From assembly GCA_026874595.1 (NCBI GenBank), contig CM049322.1, positions 37,257,340-37,321,339 on the forward strand: a stretch of 64,000 nt of DNA, in the 5' to 3' direction. Every line of letters starts with the position of its first letter. Positions within the stretch are counted from its first letter, which is position 1. The DNA comes from Sipunculus nudus (lineage: Eukaryota > Annelida > Sipuncula > Golfingiida > Sipunculidae). Below, in pieces: positions 45,586-55,741 of the stretch. A model generated the notes under the pieces. The model did no database searches and was not told the origin of the DNA. It saw only the letters and a program-made list of their open reading frames with translations. Made by a program: the position numbers and the translations under genes.

Positions 45586-46490
45586 ATATGTTACTTCTGC
45601 AGATTAAAATATATAGATACAAATATATATGCAGAGAAATATTGTCAACTTCATTAGTTTCCAAATATATTAAAAATATCTAGAACAGATTTTTAAATCA
45701 TCTGTGCGATAGGACAATATGGCAAATTTGTTATGCATACGTATATTTCTTATGATTTTCTTTTTGTCTTTATGGCACAAATAAACACCGCCATATCTAT
45801 ACCATGGAAACTATTACATCGGTGATACGCACATTTTCCGAAATCTTGCGCATAAATCGTTTTTTAAAATAAAAACTTGTAAAATACAAACCGGATAAAA
45901 ATAGGATGATTAGCTTTGTAGTTATCCAGATGGATCCAGATTAACAGGGAGCAGAACATGTATATACCTGTCTTGGATGTGGCTTAGGCATGGTTGTACA
46001 TTTTATGCATTAAATCATTAAACAGAGTTAGCGCCACCTGTAGGTTCAACACACACGCTAATCAAGTGATGGATATGCCTAAACAATGTGAAAATGATAA
46101 GTGAAGTGGTTCATGAATTGCAAGGTAAAATATTTTGGAACATGTAATATTAGAAAATTGCGGGATCAGGAAACTTTGAACTCAAGTGGAAATATAAGTG
46201 GAAATATGAATCTATTCAATACAGTTTATTGAATTCCCTTTGCTCCAAGGAAACCTTACTAATTATTTGAAAGCTAGAGTTTTCTTATTTACTGACTTAT
46301 CCGAATGAAAGTAAAAGAATAACATCTTGGAACGTAGAAACTTGTTCAACAGAAATGGCGCCACCTGCAGATTCAATTCACAAATCAGTCATGTGCTGAG
46401 TCTGTATCATTTGGTGAATTAAGCAGCAAGTTTCATGGAGATATGTGATATAAGATTGGGCGGGAGGGACGGATTAGAGGATAGACGGAC
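45575..46490 (+). repeat. Segmental duplicate of 9540-10640
   Basis: Partner of the block described at 9540. Here it is directly continuous with block X, while at 8-9.5 kb the two are separated by about 1.4 kb including LINE debris. Confidence 0.7.
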
Positions 46491-49352
46491 GGGCGGACGC
46501 GGTCCAATTTAGTATTCCTCCTTCCTACGACGGGGGATCAATATGAATCGGCGAAAAAAACCATAAGAATTCCATATAAATATGGTCCACAGTGATAATA
46601 TATAGATATAACATATATCCCGGCATTAATATATTTAGTGTCATATAGATTAAAAAAAGAAAAACTGAAACAAGTGAGCAATATGTTAGGAAGCTCAGCC
46701 CGCTGACATATTGACAATATTGCCTTGCACAGGCAACTTGTAGATGGCATCATCATTCATTCCGGTAGCTCAAGTTCATCAAAACCCATAAGCACACCAA
46801 ACATAAAAACAAACCACCCAGGCACTCTTGAGAAATCTTGTAATTTGTATATACTTGTTACAGTATGTCTAGGGTGCTCAAACACGTCCCGTAGCTTTGG
46901 AAATTTAGGTCACAGTGACCTAATTTCAGGTTTCTGAGAACTTTTGCGTAACTCAGGATGCAGCTGTTCATGATCCTAGCCTTTACGGGTATGATTTTTG
47001 CCTTGTTAACAGACCTAGTGTTCTAAAAAAAACAGGTTAAAATTCGTTAAAATTAAGAAAAAGCAGGCGATGCCTCAACTTATTCCCATTAAGTAAGGTT
47101 TAATAAGGCCGATATACACATCAAATTTGATGATAATCAATCCAGTCGTTCCTGAGAAATCTAGCAAATAGTGTGTATATTTAAAATTTTCGGGGGTGGG
47201 GGATAAACAGACATTATAACTAAAAGAATATAGGTTACAATGACCTTTTTTCAGGATTTTGAAGAGAACGTGGGAGGACCTCTCAGGATGCAGAGGCTTA
47301 TGATTCTTGGGTTTTTGATTACCATTGTGGCCTGTTGATGGCCAACCGACCGAGCAGACAGCTGGACAGCCAGACGACAGCTCAGTGTATGTAGGACTAT
47401 CGTATCTCCAACAAGTTTTGTTAATTTAAAGGATATGTCAAAAAGACTGTTGCCAAGTGTTGTGGTCTTCCAGACATGTTTGTATCAAAGTTTTAGTCAA
47501 CTATACAAAAAATGCGTAAAAATTAAAAAAAAGGTGGCGCTATCAGTCTGAAAAAAAAAAACGGATGAAGCACTATAATCATTATCCATGCAAAAATCAT
47601 GACGAGCAATGCATAAGTCAAGGTGATCAATAAATTTATTCTACAGATACCGGATTTTTAATTATTCCAGGGGAAACATCTGAGCCCCATAGTTCACAGG
47701 GATCTGCAATATTGGAAAAAAAGTTAAAAATGCTGTTCATTATGCACTTTGTGTAGTTTACTACTCATTTTACCTGCCTCTGTGTACTTTTCACATTGAG
47801 ATTTCCCTAGGAACTCCCTGGATGTACAGTTTGAAGTTTTTAGGCCTAACATATTTCTCAATGACTGAGTGTTAAATATCATGTTTTTATCCAGTCACTC
47901 GAATAATACATGATATCATGACCTAGTTTCAGGTTTCCAAACCATTTACCAAGAACCGTTCTGGATCTCACGTTAGAGGATTCGAGGTTGACAGATACAA
48001 TTTAAGCCCATCTGACTTTCTATAAATCACAAGATACTTGCCCAAAACTTCCCTGGATATTATGTTACAAGATGTTAATGCTAACAGATACAATTTGTGA
48101 CCATTCTGACTTTAAGGGTACTCAAATCATATTTTTGTCTTGCAGCTCACAGAATATAAGTAACACTGATTTTATTTCACATTTCTAAAGTCATTTACTC
48201 AGGACCTGCCTGAATATGACATTAGAAGATTGTAACATTTTCATTGACATTTACCCAGGTCCTACCTGAATGTAAGAGAAGAATGTAACATCAAGCCCAA
48301 ATGGACACCTTCTGTGCACAATCTGACTCTCTAGGGGCTCAAATATAGGCCACCATTATCTAATACCAAGTTACTGAGATTTGCCAAGGACCTCCCTTGA
48401 TGTAGAGTTCGAGGATTTTAGGTCTAACGGATACAATTTTTGCGTTGTCTCACTGTCAGAGTGCTTTAAATCATGCTTTTGGCCAGTCACTCGAATAATA
48501 CATAATATCATGACCAGGTTTCAGGATTCCAAGAACATTTGCCAAGAACCTTTCTTGATGTTGTGTTAGAGGATTTTATGTCTGATAGACATAATTTGAG
48601 CCAATCTGACTTTCTGGATGCTCAAATAAATTTTTCAGCCAGAAGCTGGCAGAAAAAAAGCAGGTGACTCTGACCAAATTTTAGGTCTCTTAACAGATTT
48701 GCCTAGGGCCTCCCCGGATGTACAGTTACAAGTTTTTTTCTGTTTAACGGATACAGTTTTAACCCTGATAACGGACCGACTCTTCATTTGAAGGTCATAA
48801 AAATTGAGAAAATAAGGCAAAATAAGTTAAAATACAGGTGGCGGCACCAGACTTGAGAAAATGATGAGATACTCTATGATCAATATGCATTGAAAGAATA
48901 ATGTCAATCAATGGATTAGTTATTCTGATACCGGGGCTTTTGTATCAATATTTCTATTATTCTGTGGGTAGGGGGTACCTGTAAGCCTTATACATCGGAG
49001 GATATAGGTAGCAGTAACATAATGTCAGGGTTTCAAGGTAATTTTCGGAATATTCCCTGGATGTCATGTTAAAAAAATTCTAGGAATAGCGGATACAGAA
49101 AGTACCCGTCTTACTGACCGGGTCACACCGGTTAGCAGGGGTATGTTTAACGGGACCAGCCAAGCACGCGAGTACCTGACAAGCAGTGTGTGATCAAGTG
49201 TGTTATGAAGAGCATTACATTAGCCAATGTGCTGTGAGCACAATCGGGCTGGTGATACAAACATTCTGGTACTAATTGTCCGCTAAAGAATCATTTATTC
49301 TACATAGAAATGATGAAAATTGTTTTAGCATAGTGTTTTCAATACTATATAT
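46491..49352. repeat. Dispersed repeat mosaic
   Basis: 46650-47400 parallels 7015-7680. 47700-48620 contains repeated stretches related to the second half of the 1237-bp unit (for example CACTCGAATAATACATGATATCATGACC at 47900 and again near 48490) and to 57060-57560. 48660-49090 ends in another modular-repeat fragment. 49090-49352 is unassigned left flank of the DIRS element. No gene found. Confidence 0.6.
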
Positions 49353-49393
49353 GATTCTGTCTCACCTCTCGTCTTACGAGATCACGTGAGATT
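49353..49393 (+). repeat. DIRS left inverted terminal repeat
   Basis: 41-bp sequence starting GATTCTGTCTCACCTCTCG and ending ACGTGAGATT; its reverse complement is at 53828-53868 with two mismatches. The following 26 bp (49394-49419) plus the last 15 bp of the repeat are found inverted again at 53991-54031. Confidence 0.9.
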
Positions 49394-49675
49394 GCAAGTC
49401 CGGAGCTCCCATGAGGCAATGCACTTCCGGTTCCCGTGAGGCTTGTAAGGTAAGTTACTAGCGGGTCATTTAATATCATATTCTGGCTGAGGTTTCGACC
49501 GTACAGAAGTGTTCTCTTGCTCTACTGATCGTGGCTGTATTGTAGAATCAGTTTTTCATTAGTTCCATAGTTGTTTTAGGTTATTTAGACGTTCAGAGTT
49601 TAGTTTAGCTGTTAGTTGTGAACGGACTACTGAATTGTGGGACCGAAAAGAACTGTTTGTAACAAACATTGAAGG
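49394..49675 (+). promoter_or_regulatory. DIRS 5' leader
   Basis: Non-coding leader between the terminal repeat and the Gag start. It contains a perfect-looking donor, TGTAAG followed by GTAAGT, near 49450. No TATA box is obvious. Transcription in DIRS elements usually starts in or next to the terminal repeat; that is family knowledge, not visible here. Confidence 0.4.
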
Positions 49676-50893
49676 ATGGATAACAAGGGCAAGCGGCCTT
49701 CAGCTAGCTCTAGGAGCAGCCATGTTCAGCCTAAGTTAAGGAAAATCCAAGAATCGGGACCCCGGGAAGCAATGGCAGACAGACCCAGTGAGCTGGAGTC
49801 AAGTTGCCGAGATGCTAGCCCTGAGAAGGGGGATTCCCAGATGCTCGCCCTGCTGGCCGCGTTCAGAGACTTTAAGGAAAGCTCTGAGGCAAATCACGCC
49901 GCATTAGCCAACACTATACAAGGCATGCAACAGGAAATTAGACAACTTAAGCAAAACCAGGGATACAACAGTTCAGACCAAACCCCGGGGACCAGTGGAG
50001 CCAGTGCCACTCCAAGTCAAGATGGCGGCCATGCGCTCACCGGGAACACTCCTCATGTTGACAGTGATGAGGAGGACACAGAGGCTTACGATCAAGACAC
50101 TGAACTTAACCAGCTCTTGGACTCTGTACCTGCTTCTCAAGCTAACAGCAATGGTGAGTCTGAATTTTTAGATCAGATAGCTTTGTCATTTGAAAAGCGA
50201 GAAGATCTTGGCCCTGAAATTAACCCTAAACTCGCAGAGTTAGTGGACAAAATCATTACAGGTAATCCTAGTGATACTGTAAAGGAGAAGATAGACTCAG
50301 TACTGACCCCTGCAAATCTGACAAAACTCAAGGGCACAAGAGTTAACAAAGAAGTCTGGAGTAAGCTTAGGCAGGATACAAAGCTAAGAGACAATAGACT
50401 TCAGCGGGTCCAAGCAGCCATCTTGAAAGGGGTTACCCCATCTATCCAAGTAGCTGATACGCTGTTGCAGCTAAAAATGGGCACGAAGTCCATTAATGAT
50501 GTTAATCTGGACGGCATGATAAGACAACTGATGGATGGTACTGCTATCATCAGTCATGCCAATCATGAACTTAATTTGCGCAGGAGGGAGCTGTTAAAGG
50601 GGGACCTGCAGGGCCAATTCAAAGAACTCTGTAAAGCAGACGTGCCAGTAACAGACTTGTTGTTTGGTGATAATCTGCAGCAATCTATGCAAAGAATGCA
50701 GGATTCAAATGCCCTGTCTCAGCGTCTAGTACACCAAGGAAACTACAGGAGTAACAACAGTCACTACAAGTCGCAAACACACACAAGCACAAAGGGCAAA
50801 GCACCAGTAACAAAGCCTTTTTTAGGGATGAAAGGACAGTCATACAGGCAAGAGAGGCACAAACAACACAAAACAAGGCCGCGCTGGAGATAA
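49676..50893 (+). CDS. DIRS Gag-like protein, 405 aa
   Basis: Starts at an ATG in strong context (A at -3, G at +4). N-terminal third is polar and low-complexity with a predicted coiled-coil-like stretch (ANTIQGMQQEIRQLKQNQ, about residues 82-99) and an acidic patch (SDEEDTEAYDQDTE). The central domain (about residues 165-330) has the pattern seen in DIRS first ORFs, including EINPKLAELVDKIITG, LKGTRVNKEVWSKL and DNRLQRVQAAILKG. The C-terminus is basic (K/R/H/Q), suiting nucleic-acid binding, but has no CCHC knuckle. In Gag phase a T-TTT-TTA heptamer occurs at 50818-50824, 70 nt before the stop. Function as a structural protein is inferred from position and family. Confidence 0.8.
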   Translation: MDNKGKRPSASSRSSHVQPKLRKIQESGPREAMADRPSELESSCRDASPEKGDSQMLALLAAFRDFKESSEANHAALANTIQGMQQEIRQLKQNQGYNSSDQTPGTSGASATPSQDGGHALTGNTPHVDSDEEDTEAYDQDTELNQLLDSVPASQANSNGESEFLDQIALSFEKREDLGPEINPKLAELVDKIITGNPSDTVKEKIDSVLTPANLTKLKGTRVNKEVWSKLRQDTKLRDNRLQRVQAAILKGVTPSIQVADTLLQLKMGTKSINDVNLDGMIRQLMDGTAIISHANHELNLRRRELLKGDLQGQFKELCKADVPVTDLLFGDNLQQSMQRMQDSNALSQRLVHQGNYRSNNSHYKSQTHTSTKGKAPVTKPFLGMKGQSYRQERHKQHKTRPRWR

Positions 50894-51060
50894 ACAAAAC
50901 AGAAGGAACATCACCAAGTATAGCCCAGGCAAGTGACAATTCATTACATATGTCTAGTGATAGATCAATGCGTGGTAAACCATGTTAGGCAGTAGGTGGA
51001 AAAATAAAATCACATTATCAAGAGTGGGAAACAATAACAGAAGATGATTTTATTTTGGAC

Positions 51061-53019
51061 ATGGTAATGGGTGTTAAACTAAACTTTACCTCAAATTACC
51101 CCCCTGTAAGGAACTTCATTCCAAAACCTTTAAAACTAAACACGGCAGAGGAGAAAATTATTCAAATAGAAATTGAGAACTTATTGAACAAACAGGTTAT
51201 TGAGCAAACAAGCTTTGAGCCGGGCAGTGTTTTTTCAAACATATTTCTCAGAGCAAAAAAGAATGGGAAATACCGTGTAATACTGAACTTGAAGGCCCTA
51301 AATGAGTATATAGAATACCACCACTTTAAAATGGAGTCACTGGATCATGCAATCAACTTAATCACACCAGGCTGTTATTTAGCATCAGTGGACTTAAAGG
51401 ACGCCTACTACACGGTGCCTGTGCACAGGGATTTTCAGAAATATCTCTGCTTTGCATGGAAGGGAAAGTTTTTCAAATTTACCTGCATGCCTAACGGACT
51501 TTCGCCTGCTCCTCGCTTGTTCACTAAACTGCTTAAACCAGTTTATTCCTCACTAAGACAACAGGGGCATGTAAATGTAGCTTATATTGATGACTCCCTT
51601 TTGATTGGTGATGATTTTGAAGAGTGTGCAAAAAATGTAACAGATACAGTTTCACTGTTTACTAGATTGGGGTTTTTAGTCCACAATGAGAAATCAGTCC
51701 TAACTCCTTCTCAAGAGATAAAATTCTTAGGATTCATTCTAAATTCAAAAACAATGACTGTATCATTAACACAAGAGAAGGCAGACAACATAGTATCGTG
51801 TTGCAAGAGGCTTAATGCATATCCCCGTCCAACTATCAGGCATGTAGCAGAGGTACTAGGTATACTCGTATCAAGCTGTCCAGGAGTCTTGCTGGGACCG
51901 CTTAGGACAAAATACATTGAGCTAGATAAATCTGAGGCAGTTAGAATGAGTAAGGGTGACTATGAACATAAAATGGTGCTCTCTAATAAAGCAGTTACTG
52001 ACTTGAAATGGTGGATTAGAAATGCACATTCTGTAGAAAAACCCATGAGAAGGGGAAAGCCGGACATCACATTGTCAACAGATGCTAGTGGCACAGGATG
52101 GGGAGGAGTGCTAGAAAATAAAAAAACAGGTGGCAATTGGAATAGTTGTGAATCTAAACATCACATTAACTATTTAGAATTGCTGGCAGCTTTCTTAGCA
52201 TTACAATCTCTCTGCAATAGTCTTAGCAACACACATATCAGGCTACTTATGGACAATGTCACCGCTGTAACCTATATAAACAAGCAAGGAGGTACAAAAC
52301 CTCAACTGTATGCTCTTGCTAGGAAAATTTGGGACTGGTGCGTTGAGAGAAACATTTGGCTGTCAGCAGCACATCTACCTGGAAGGGAGAATGTAGAGGC
52401 GGATAAATTATCACGCGAGGTAAATCATGATGTAGAATGGCAGCTAAATCCTAAACTGTTTAAACAGTTGACAAGCCTGTGGGGTACTATTGAAATAGAC
52501 CTCTTTGCATCCAGGCTGAACAATCAGGTAACACCTTATGTTGCCTGGAAACCTGATCCACATGCTCTCGCTGTAGATGCTTTTTCCATAGACTGGTCTA
52601 TATATTACTTTTATGCTTTTCCTCCTTTCAGCATCCTTGCACAAGTAATCAAGAAAATAATACTAGAACAGGCAACAGGAATTGTAATTTTACCATTTTG
52701 GACAACACAACCGTGGTTCCCGAAAGCAATGCAGCTACTGACAGATCACCCCCGCATACTACCGCACAGCCAAACAACGTTACAACTACCACAGAAACCA
52801 CAGGAAACTCACAGACTCACGAAAATGACTCTGCTGGCTTGCCTCTTGTCAGGCAAGCCCTCAGAAAACAAGAAATTCCTTCAGCAGCAGCAACCGTTAT
52901 CCTCTGTTCATGGAGGAAAAATACACAAAAACAGTACCGAACTTACCTCTCCCAATGGAATAGGTACTGTAGTGAAAGGTCAGTGGATCCCTTTTCACCA
53001 TCTCTGGGACAAGCTTTAG
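51061..53019 (+). CDS. DIRS reverse transcriptase-RNase H
   Basis: First ATG taken at 51061, but the conserved frame is open back to 50989 (VGGKIKSHYQEWETITEDD), directly after a TAG at 50986-50988; this stretch looks like the usual start of DIRS RT. Frame is -1 relative to Gag. RT: VDLKDAYYTVPV (about residue 110), CMPNGLSPAPRLFTKL, catalytic YIDDS (about residue 175). RNase H: STDASGTGWGG (about 339), LELLAA, MDNVTAVTYIN (about 397), LPGRENVEADKLSR, giving the D-E-D-D set intact. The C-terminal region IDLFASRLNNQVTPYVAW, with FPPFSILAQVIKKI and P-W-F-P, is the post-RNase H domain typical of DIRS (related to a DAM-like methyltransferase region in some). It copies element RNA into DNA. Overlaps the recombinase ORF by about 320 nt or more. 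Confidence 0.9.
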   Translation: MVMGVKLNFTSNYPPVRNFIPKPLKLNTAEEKIIQIEIENLLNKQVIEQTSFEPGSVFSNIFLRAKKNGKYRVILNLKALNEYIEYHHFKMESLDHAINLITPGCYLASVDLKDAYYTVPVHRDFQKYLCFAWKGKFFKFTCMPNGLSPAPRLFTKLLKPVYSSLRQQGHVNVAYIDDSLLIGDDFEECAKNVTDTVSLFTRLGFLVHNEKSVLTPSQEIKFLGFILNSKTMTVSLTQEKADNIVSCCKRLNAYPRPTIRHVAEVLGILVSSCPGVLLGPLRTKYIELDKSEAVRMSKGDYEHKMVLSNKAVTDLKWWIRNAHSVEKPMRRGKPDITLSTDASGTGWGGVLENKKTGGNWNSCESKHHINYLELLAAFLALQSLCNSLSNTHIRLLMDNVTAVTYINKQGGTKPQLYALARKIWDWCVERNIWLSAAHLPGRENVEADKLSREVNHDVEWQLNPKLFKQLTSLWGTIEIDLFASRLNNQVTPYVAWKPDPHALAVDAFSIDWSIYYFYAFPPFSILAQVIKKIILEQATGIVILPFWTTQPWFPKAMQLLTDHPRILPHSQTTLQLPQKPQETHRLTKMTLLACLLSGKPSENKKFLQQQQPLSSVHGGKIHKNSTELTSPNGIGTVVKGQWIPFHHLWDKL

Positions 53020-53804
53020 AGTTCATGAGCACACTAGTAAAATCAGGACTCAGTTACAGTGCAATAAACACAGTCAGATCAGCTTTGTCTACAATCATCA
53101 AGCCATTTGAAGGTTGCACTTTTGGTAGTCATCCGCTTGTCACCAGGTTTTTAAAAGGGGTATTTAATATTCGGCCGGCCATCCCTAAAACTTGTGTAAC
53201 ATGGGACACAGACACAGTGTTACAATATTTAAGAACACTCTCACCAGTAAGAGACTTGTCAACAAAATTCTTATCCTATAAACTGCTAACACTCCTAGCC
53301 CTGCTTACAGGACAAAGAGGACAGTTTCTGCATTTATTACGGGTAGACAATATTACATTGACCACTTCAAAGATTAAACTCAGAGTAGGTGATCTAGTTA
53401 AACAATCAGCTCCAAATAGGCACCAACAGGAAATAACATTGAAAGCATATGCTCCAGATCGCCGTTTATGTGTGGTTACTGTGTTATCAGAGTACATAAA
53501 AAGAACAAGTAGTTACAGACAAGATGAAAATAGGCTCTTCCTAACCCTGCAAAAGCCACACAGAGCGGTATCTAGGGACACAATATCCAGGTGGCTTAAA
53601 TCAACACTGAAAGAGGCAGGAATTGATATGTCAATCTTTACACCGCATAGCACCAGAGCTGCAGCAACATCTGCCGCAGTACGAGGAAATCTCCCCATTG
53701 ACACTATATTGAAAACAGCAGGCTGGACAGCAGAGTCCACCTTCACTAAATATTACAATAAACCGGTTATTGGTACTCAGGACTTAACACAAGCCTCACA
53801 ATAG
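52698..53804 (+). CDS. DIRS tyrosine recombinase
   Basis: Frame -1 relative to RT; it begins without an ATG (52698 is TTG) and remains open further upstream inside the RT ORF, so expression probably uses a frameshift, splicing or internal initiation. An N-terminal SAM-like core-binding region includes SWRKNTQKQYRTYLSQWNRY (about residues 71-90). The catalytic domain has Arg in LLTGQRGQFLHLL (about residue 207), H-S-T-R (about 317-320), Trp in T-A-G-W at the second-His position, and Tyr in FTKYYNKPV (352/353). The R-H-R-W-Y set is complete. It would integrate circular element DNA by strand exchange through a 3'-phosphotyrosine intermediate. 368 residues is a normal length for the family. Confidence 0.9.
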   Translation: MDNTTVVPESNAATDRSPPHTTAQPNNVTTTTETTGNSQTHENDSAGLPLVRQALRKQEIPSAAATVILCSWRKNTQKQYRTYLSQWNRYCSERSVDPFSPSLGQALEFMSTLVKSGLSYSAINTVRSALSTIIKPFEGCTFGSHPLVTRFLKGVFNIRPAIPKTCVTWDTDTVLQYLRTLSPVRDLSTKFLSYKLLTLLALLTGQRGQFLHLLRVDNITLTTSKIKLRVGDLVKQSAPNRHQQEITLKAYAPDRRLCVVTVLSEYIKRTSSYRQDENRLFLTLQKPHRAVSRDTISRWLKSTLKEAGIDMSIFTPHSTRAAATSAAVRGNLPIDTILKTAGWTAESTFTKYYNKPVIGTQDLTQASQ

Positions 53805-53827
53805 TCTGACTACACATGAACTCTAAA

Positions 53828-53868
53828 AATCTCACGTGATCTCATAAGACGAGAGGTGAGACAGAATT
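53828..53868 (+). repeat. DIRS right inverted terminal repeat
   Basis: Reverse complement of 49353-49393 with two mismatches; lies 23 bp after the recombinase stop. Confidence 0.9.
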
Positions 53869-54100
53869 AAAAAATTAAACGAAACTTACCAAGTTGAAGT
53901 TTGATTGGAATTCTGTCGATCCTTGAGTCTGCAGAGATCACGTGCCCACCCTGTTACACCCAGCCCGATCATGTGTAGTCCTCTGAAACTTGCCTCATGG
54001 GAGCTCCGGACTTGCAATCTCACGTGATCTCTGCAGACTCAAGGATCGACAGAATTCCAATCAAACTTCAACTTGGTAAGTTTCGTTTAATTTTTGAATT
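53865..54100. repeat. DIRS 3' region with 80-bp inverted repeat
   Basis: 53865-53944 and 54021-54100 are inverted copies of each other (80 bp; one mismatch seen near the outer end), with a 76-bp loop. The right arm joins to TTGCCTCATGGGAGCTCCGG (53991-54010) and on to TCTCACGTGATCT, which is the complement of 49379-49419. The region therefore reads as a second, differing terminus in inverse orientation plus an internal complementary region, as used for circle formation in DIRS. Confidence 0.85.
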
Positions 54101-55239
54101 ATCTTGGACACTGAGTGAACATTTTTTCCATAGTTTTGAATAACAAACTGATACCTCTCCTTTATTTTGCTGGTACATATGGACACACAAGAGATGTCCA
54201 ATATTAATTTTCCGTCTATTACAGACTTATTTCACTAAAAAATTGGTTGAAACTCATCTAATCGAAAAATATGGGTTCATGACTACCTATTACATTAACG
54301 ATATCGGCTCTGTAACCTATTTAATTGCAAACTGTGGAATATTAACCTTTAGGTTAGCTAAGTAGCACTATCAGCTCAAGCTGCATTTGATCATTCCTTG
54401 TCCAGATAATTTTTCTGAGGAGCCAGCTGCAACATAGATTCTACAATGTACAAACTAGTACGGTTATCCAACTAAAGTATTTACTACTATTAACTTAAGA
54501 TGTTAAAGAGAAACAATTCATTTCGGCGTTATTTTAATTTTTATCACTCTGCTATATTCTGCATTTATAGCATATTACATGTACAATTTACTTAACAATA
54601 GAAACACATCAAGCAGACAAAATACAGAGTTCCAATAATACACGCGCAAAGACAAAATATTCTCTTAATATCTCGAATTGGTATATTGACCTCAGTAATA
54701 TTAAGCGTACAGGGGCGACCAAGTACTTACATGCTATTGCTATGGAAACCACTTTTGTCATCATTCAAAGTTATGCCAGTAGCCAAGTTACAGAGCCATT
54801 TTGCAAGAATCAGCAAAAAGCATAATTCCATTCCTATCACCCAGATAAACTTTTATGTATTTTCATTGAGGAACAAAAAAGTTAGGGCTACTTAAAACTG
54901 CATCCCGTCACCCGAACCAACCATCAGTCTGATTTCGACCGAAGACACTCCCTATTTCTTTGTGTTGGGGTAACAGGGCCAGACTTGGTTAAATAGTGAA
55001 CAACAAATTGAGCGAGACAGGCAGGATTAGTGGGACGTTCCTAAGGTCAGTCCCCCATGGTATTGAAAAAGTACTGATGGTTACAGACACAGTGATTAAA
55101 TCAGTAGATGCTGGGAATATATGCCCTATCCGGTCATGTTGAAACAGTCAGTTGCTAAGGCGTGACATCACGCATATGATTATTCCAGACTAATATAAAC
55201 AGGGGTGGGCAGTCATATTTTTTTACCGGCATATCGAAA
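54101..55239. other. No gene recognised
   Basis: Right flank of the DIRS element. A minus-strand segment ending at TAGCAT followed by GTAAGT (about 54733-54738) has a strong donor and an open frame but no good acceptor or start, so it is not called. Confidence 0.4.
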
Positions 55240-55700
55240 ATATAGGTCACCATGAATATAGGTCACAGTGACCTGATTTTGTCAAATGAGATTTTCAGGG
55301 ACCCCTGAGAATTCTAGTTTAGACATTTCGAGTGCCTACGGTTACGAGTTGCAACCAGTTAGAAAGTAGTTTGAGTAAAGGACAGAGTACGGACATAGAA
55401 CGATTGTTATAGCTCAGATCACTTAAACTCAGCTGAGCTAAAGAGAAATGATTGTTTCTATTTAAAAGTCTAATATTCAATTACACTGCTCAAATAACTG
55501 GTAATATAGAAAAAAGCACCCGTCATCTTAAACCAGATAAAAAGCTGCTAAACTGTACAAAAAGCTAAGAAATTAAAAAGGTACTCAACTACAATATAAA
55601 AACCTTTGGTCAAAATCAAACTTGACCTGACAATATACAGACAGAATATAAAAGTAATCTACATTATTGATAATGACATGAGAGGTGCTGTTAAGCCTAC

Positions 55701-55702
<2 letters not shown>

Positions 55703-55738
<36 letters not shown>
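55703..55738. repeat. (TA)18 microsatellite
   Basis: Uninterrupted TA dinucleotide run inside macro-unit copy 3; absent from the equivalent place at 43740 and 59660, so it arose in this copy. Confidence 0.95.

Positions 55739-55741
<3 letters not shown>

Larger units (their letters stand above)
49353..54100 (+). mobile_element. DIRS-like tyrosine-recombinase retrotransposon, near-intact
   Basis: Complete architecture: left inverted terminal repeat (49353-49393), Gag-like ORF, RT-RNase H ORF, overlapping tyrosine recombinase ORF, right inverted repeat (53828-53868) and a complex 3' region with an 80-bp inverted repeat and sequence complementary to the left end. There is no LTR in direct orientation, no integrase of the DDE type and no obvious target-site duplication, as expected for DIRS elements, which integrate circular intermediates by site-specific recombination. 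All three frames are long, with intact catalytic residues and higher GC than the flanks. One TAG before the RT domain is the only clear lesion, if it is one. Confidence 0.92.

Noticed and set aside
50026-50040. CAAGATGGCGGCC (YY1-like) inside the DIRS Gag
   Set aside because: Falls within an intact coding frame; chance occurrence more likely than a regulatory site.
54733-54838. Minus-strand exon-like segment with GTAAGT donor and a hydrophobic, signal-like frame
   Set aside because: No ATG in the open frame, an in-frame TAG just upstream and only a weak acceptor; probably chance.
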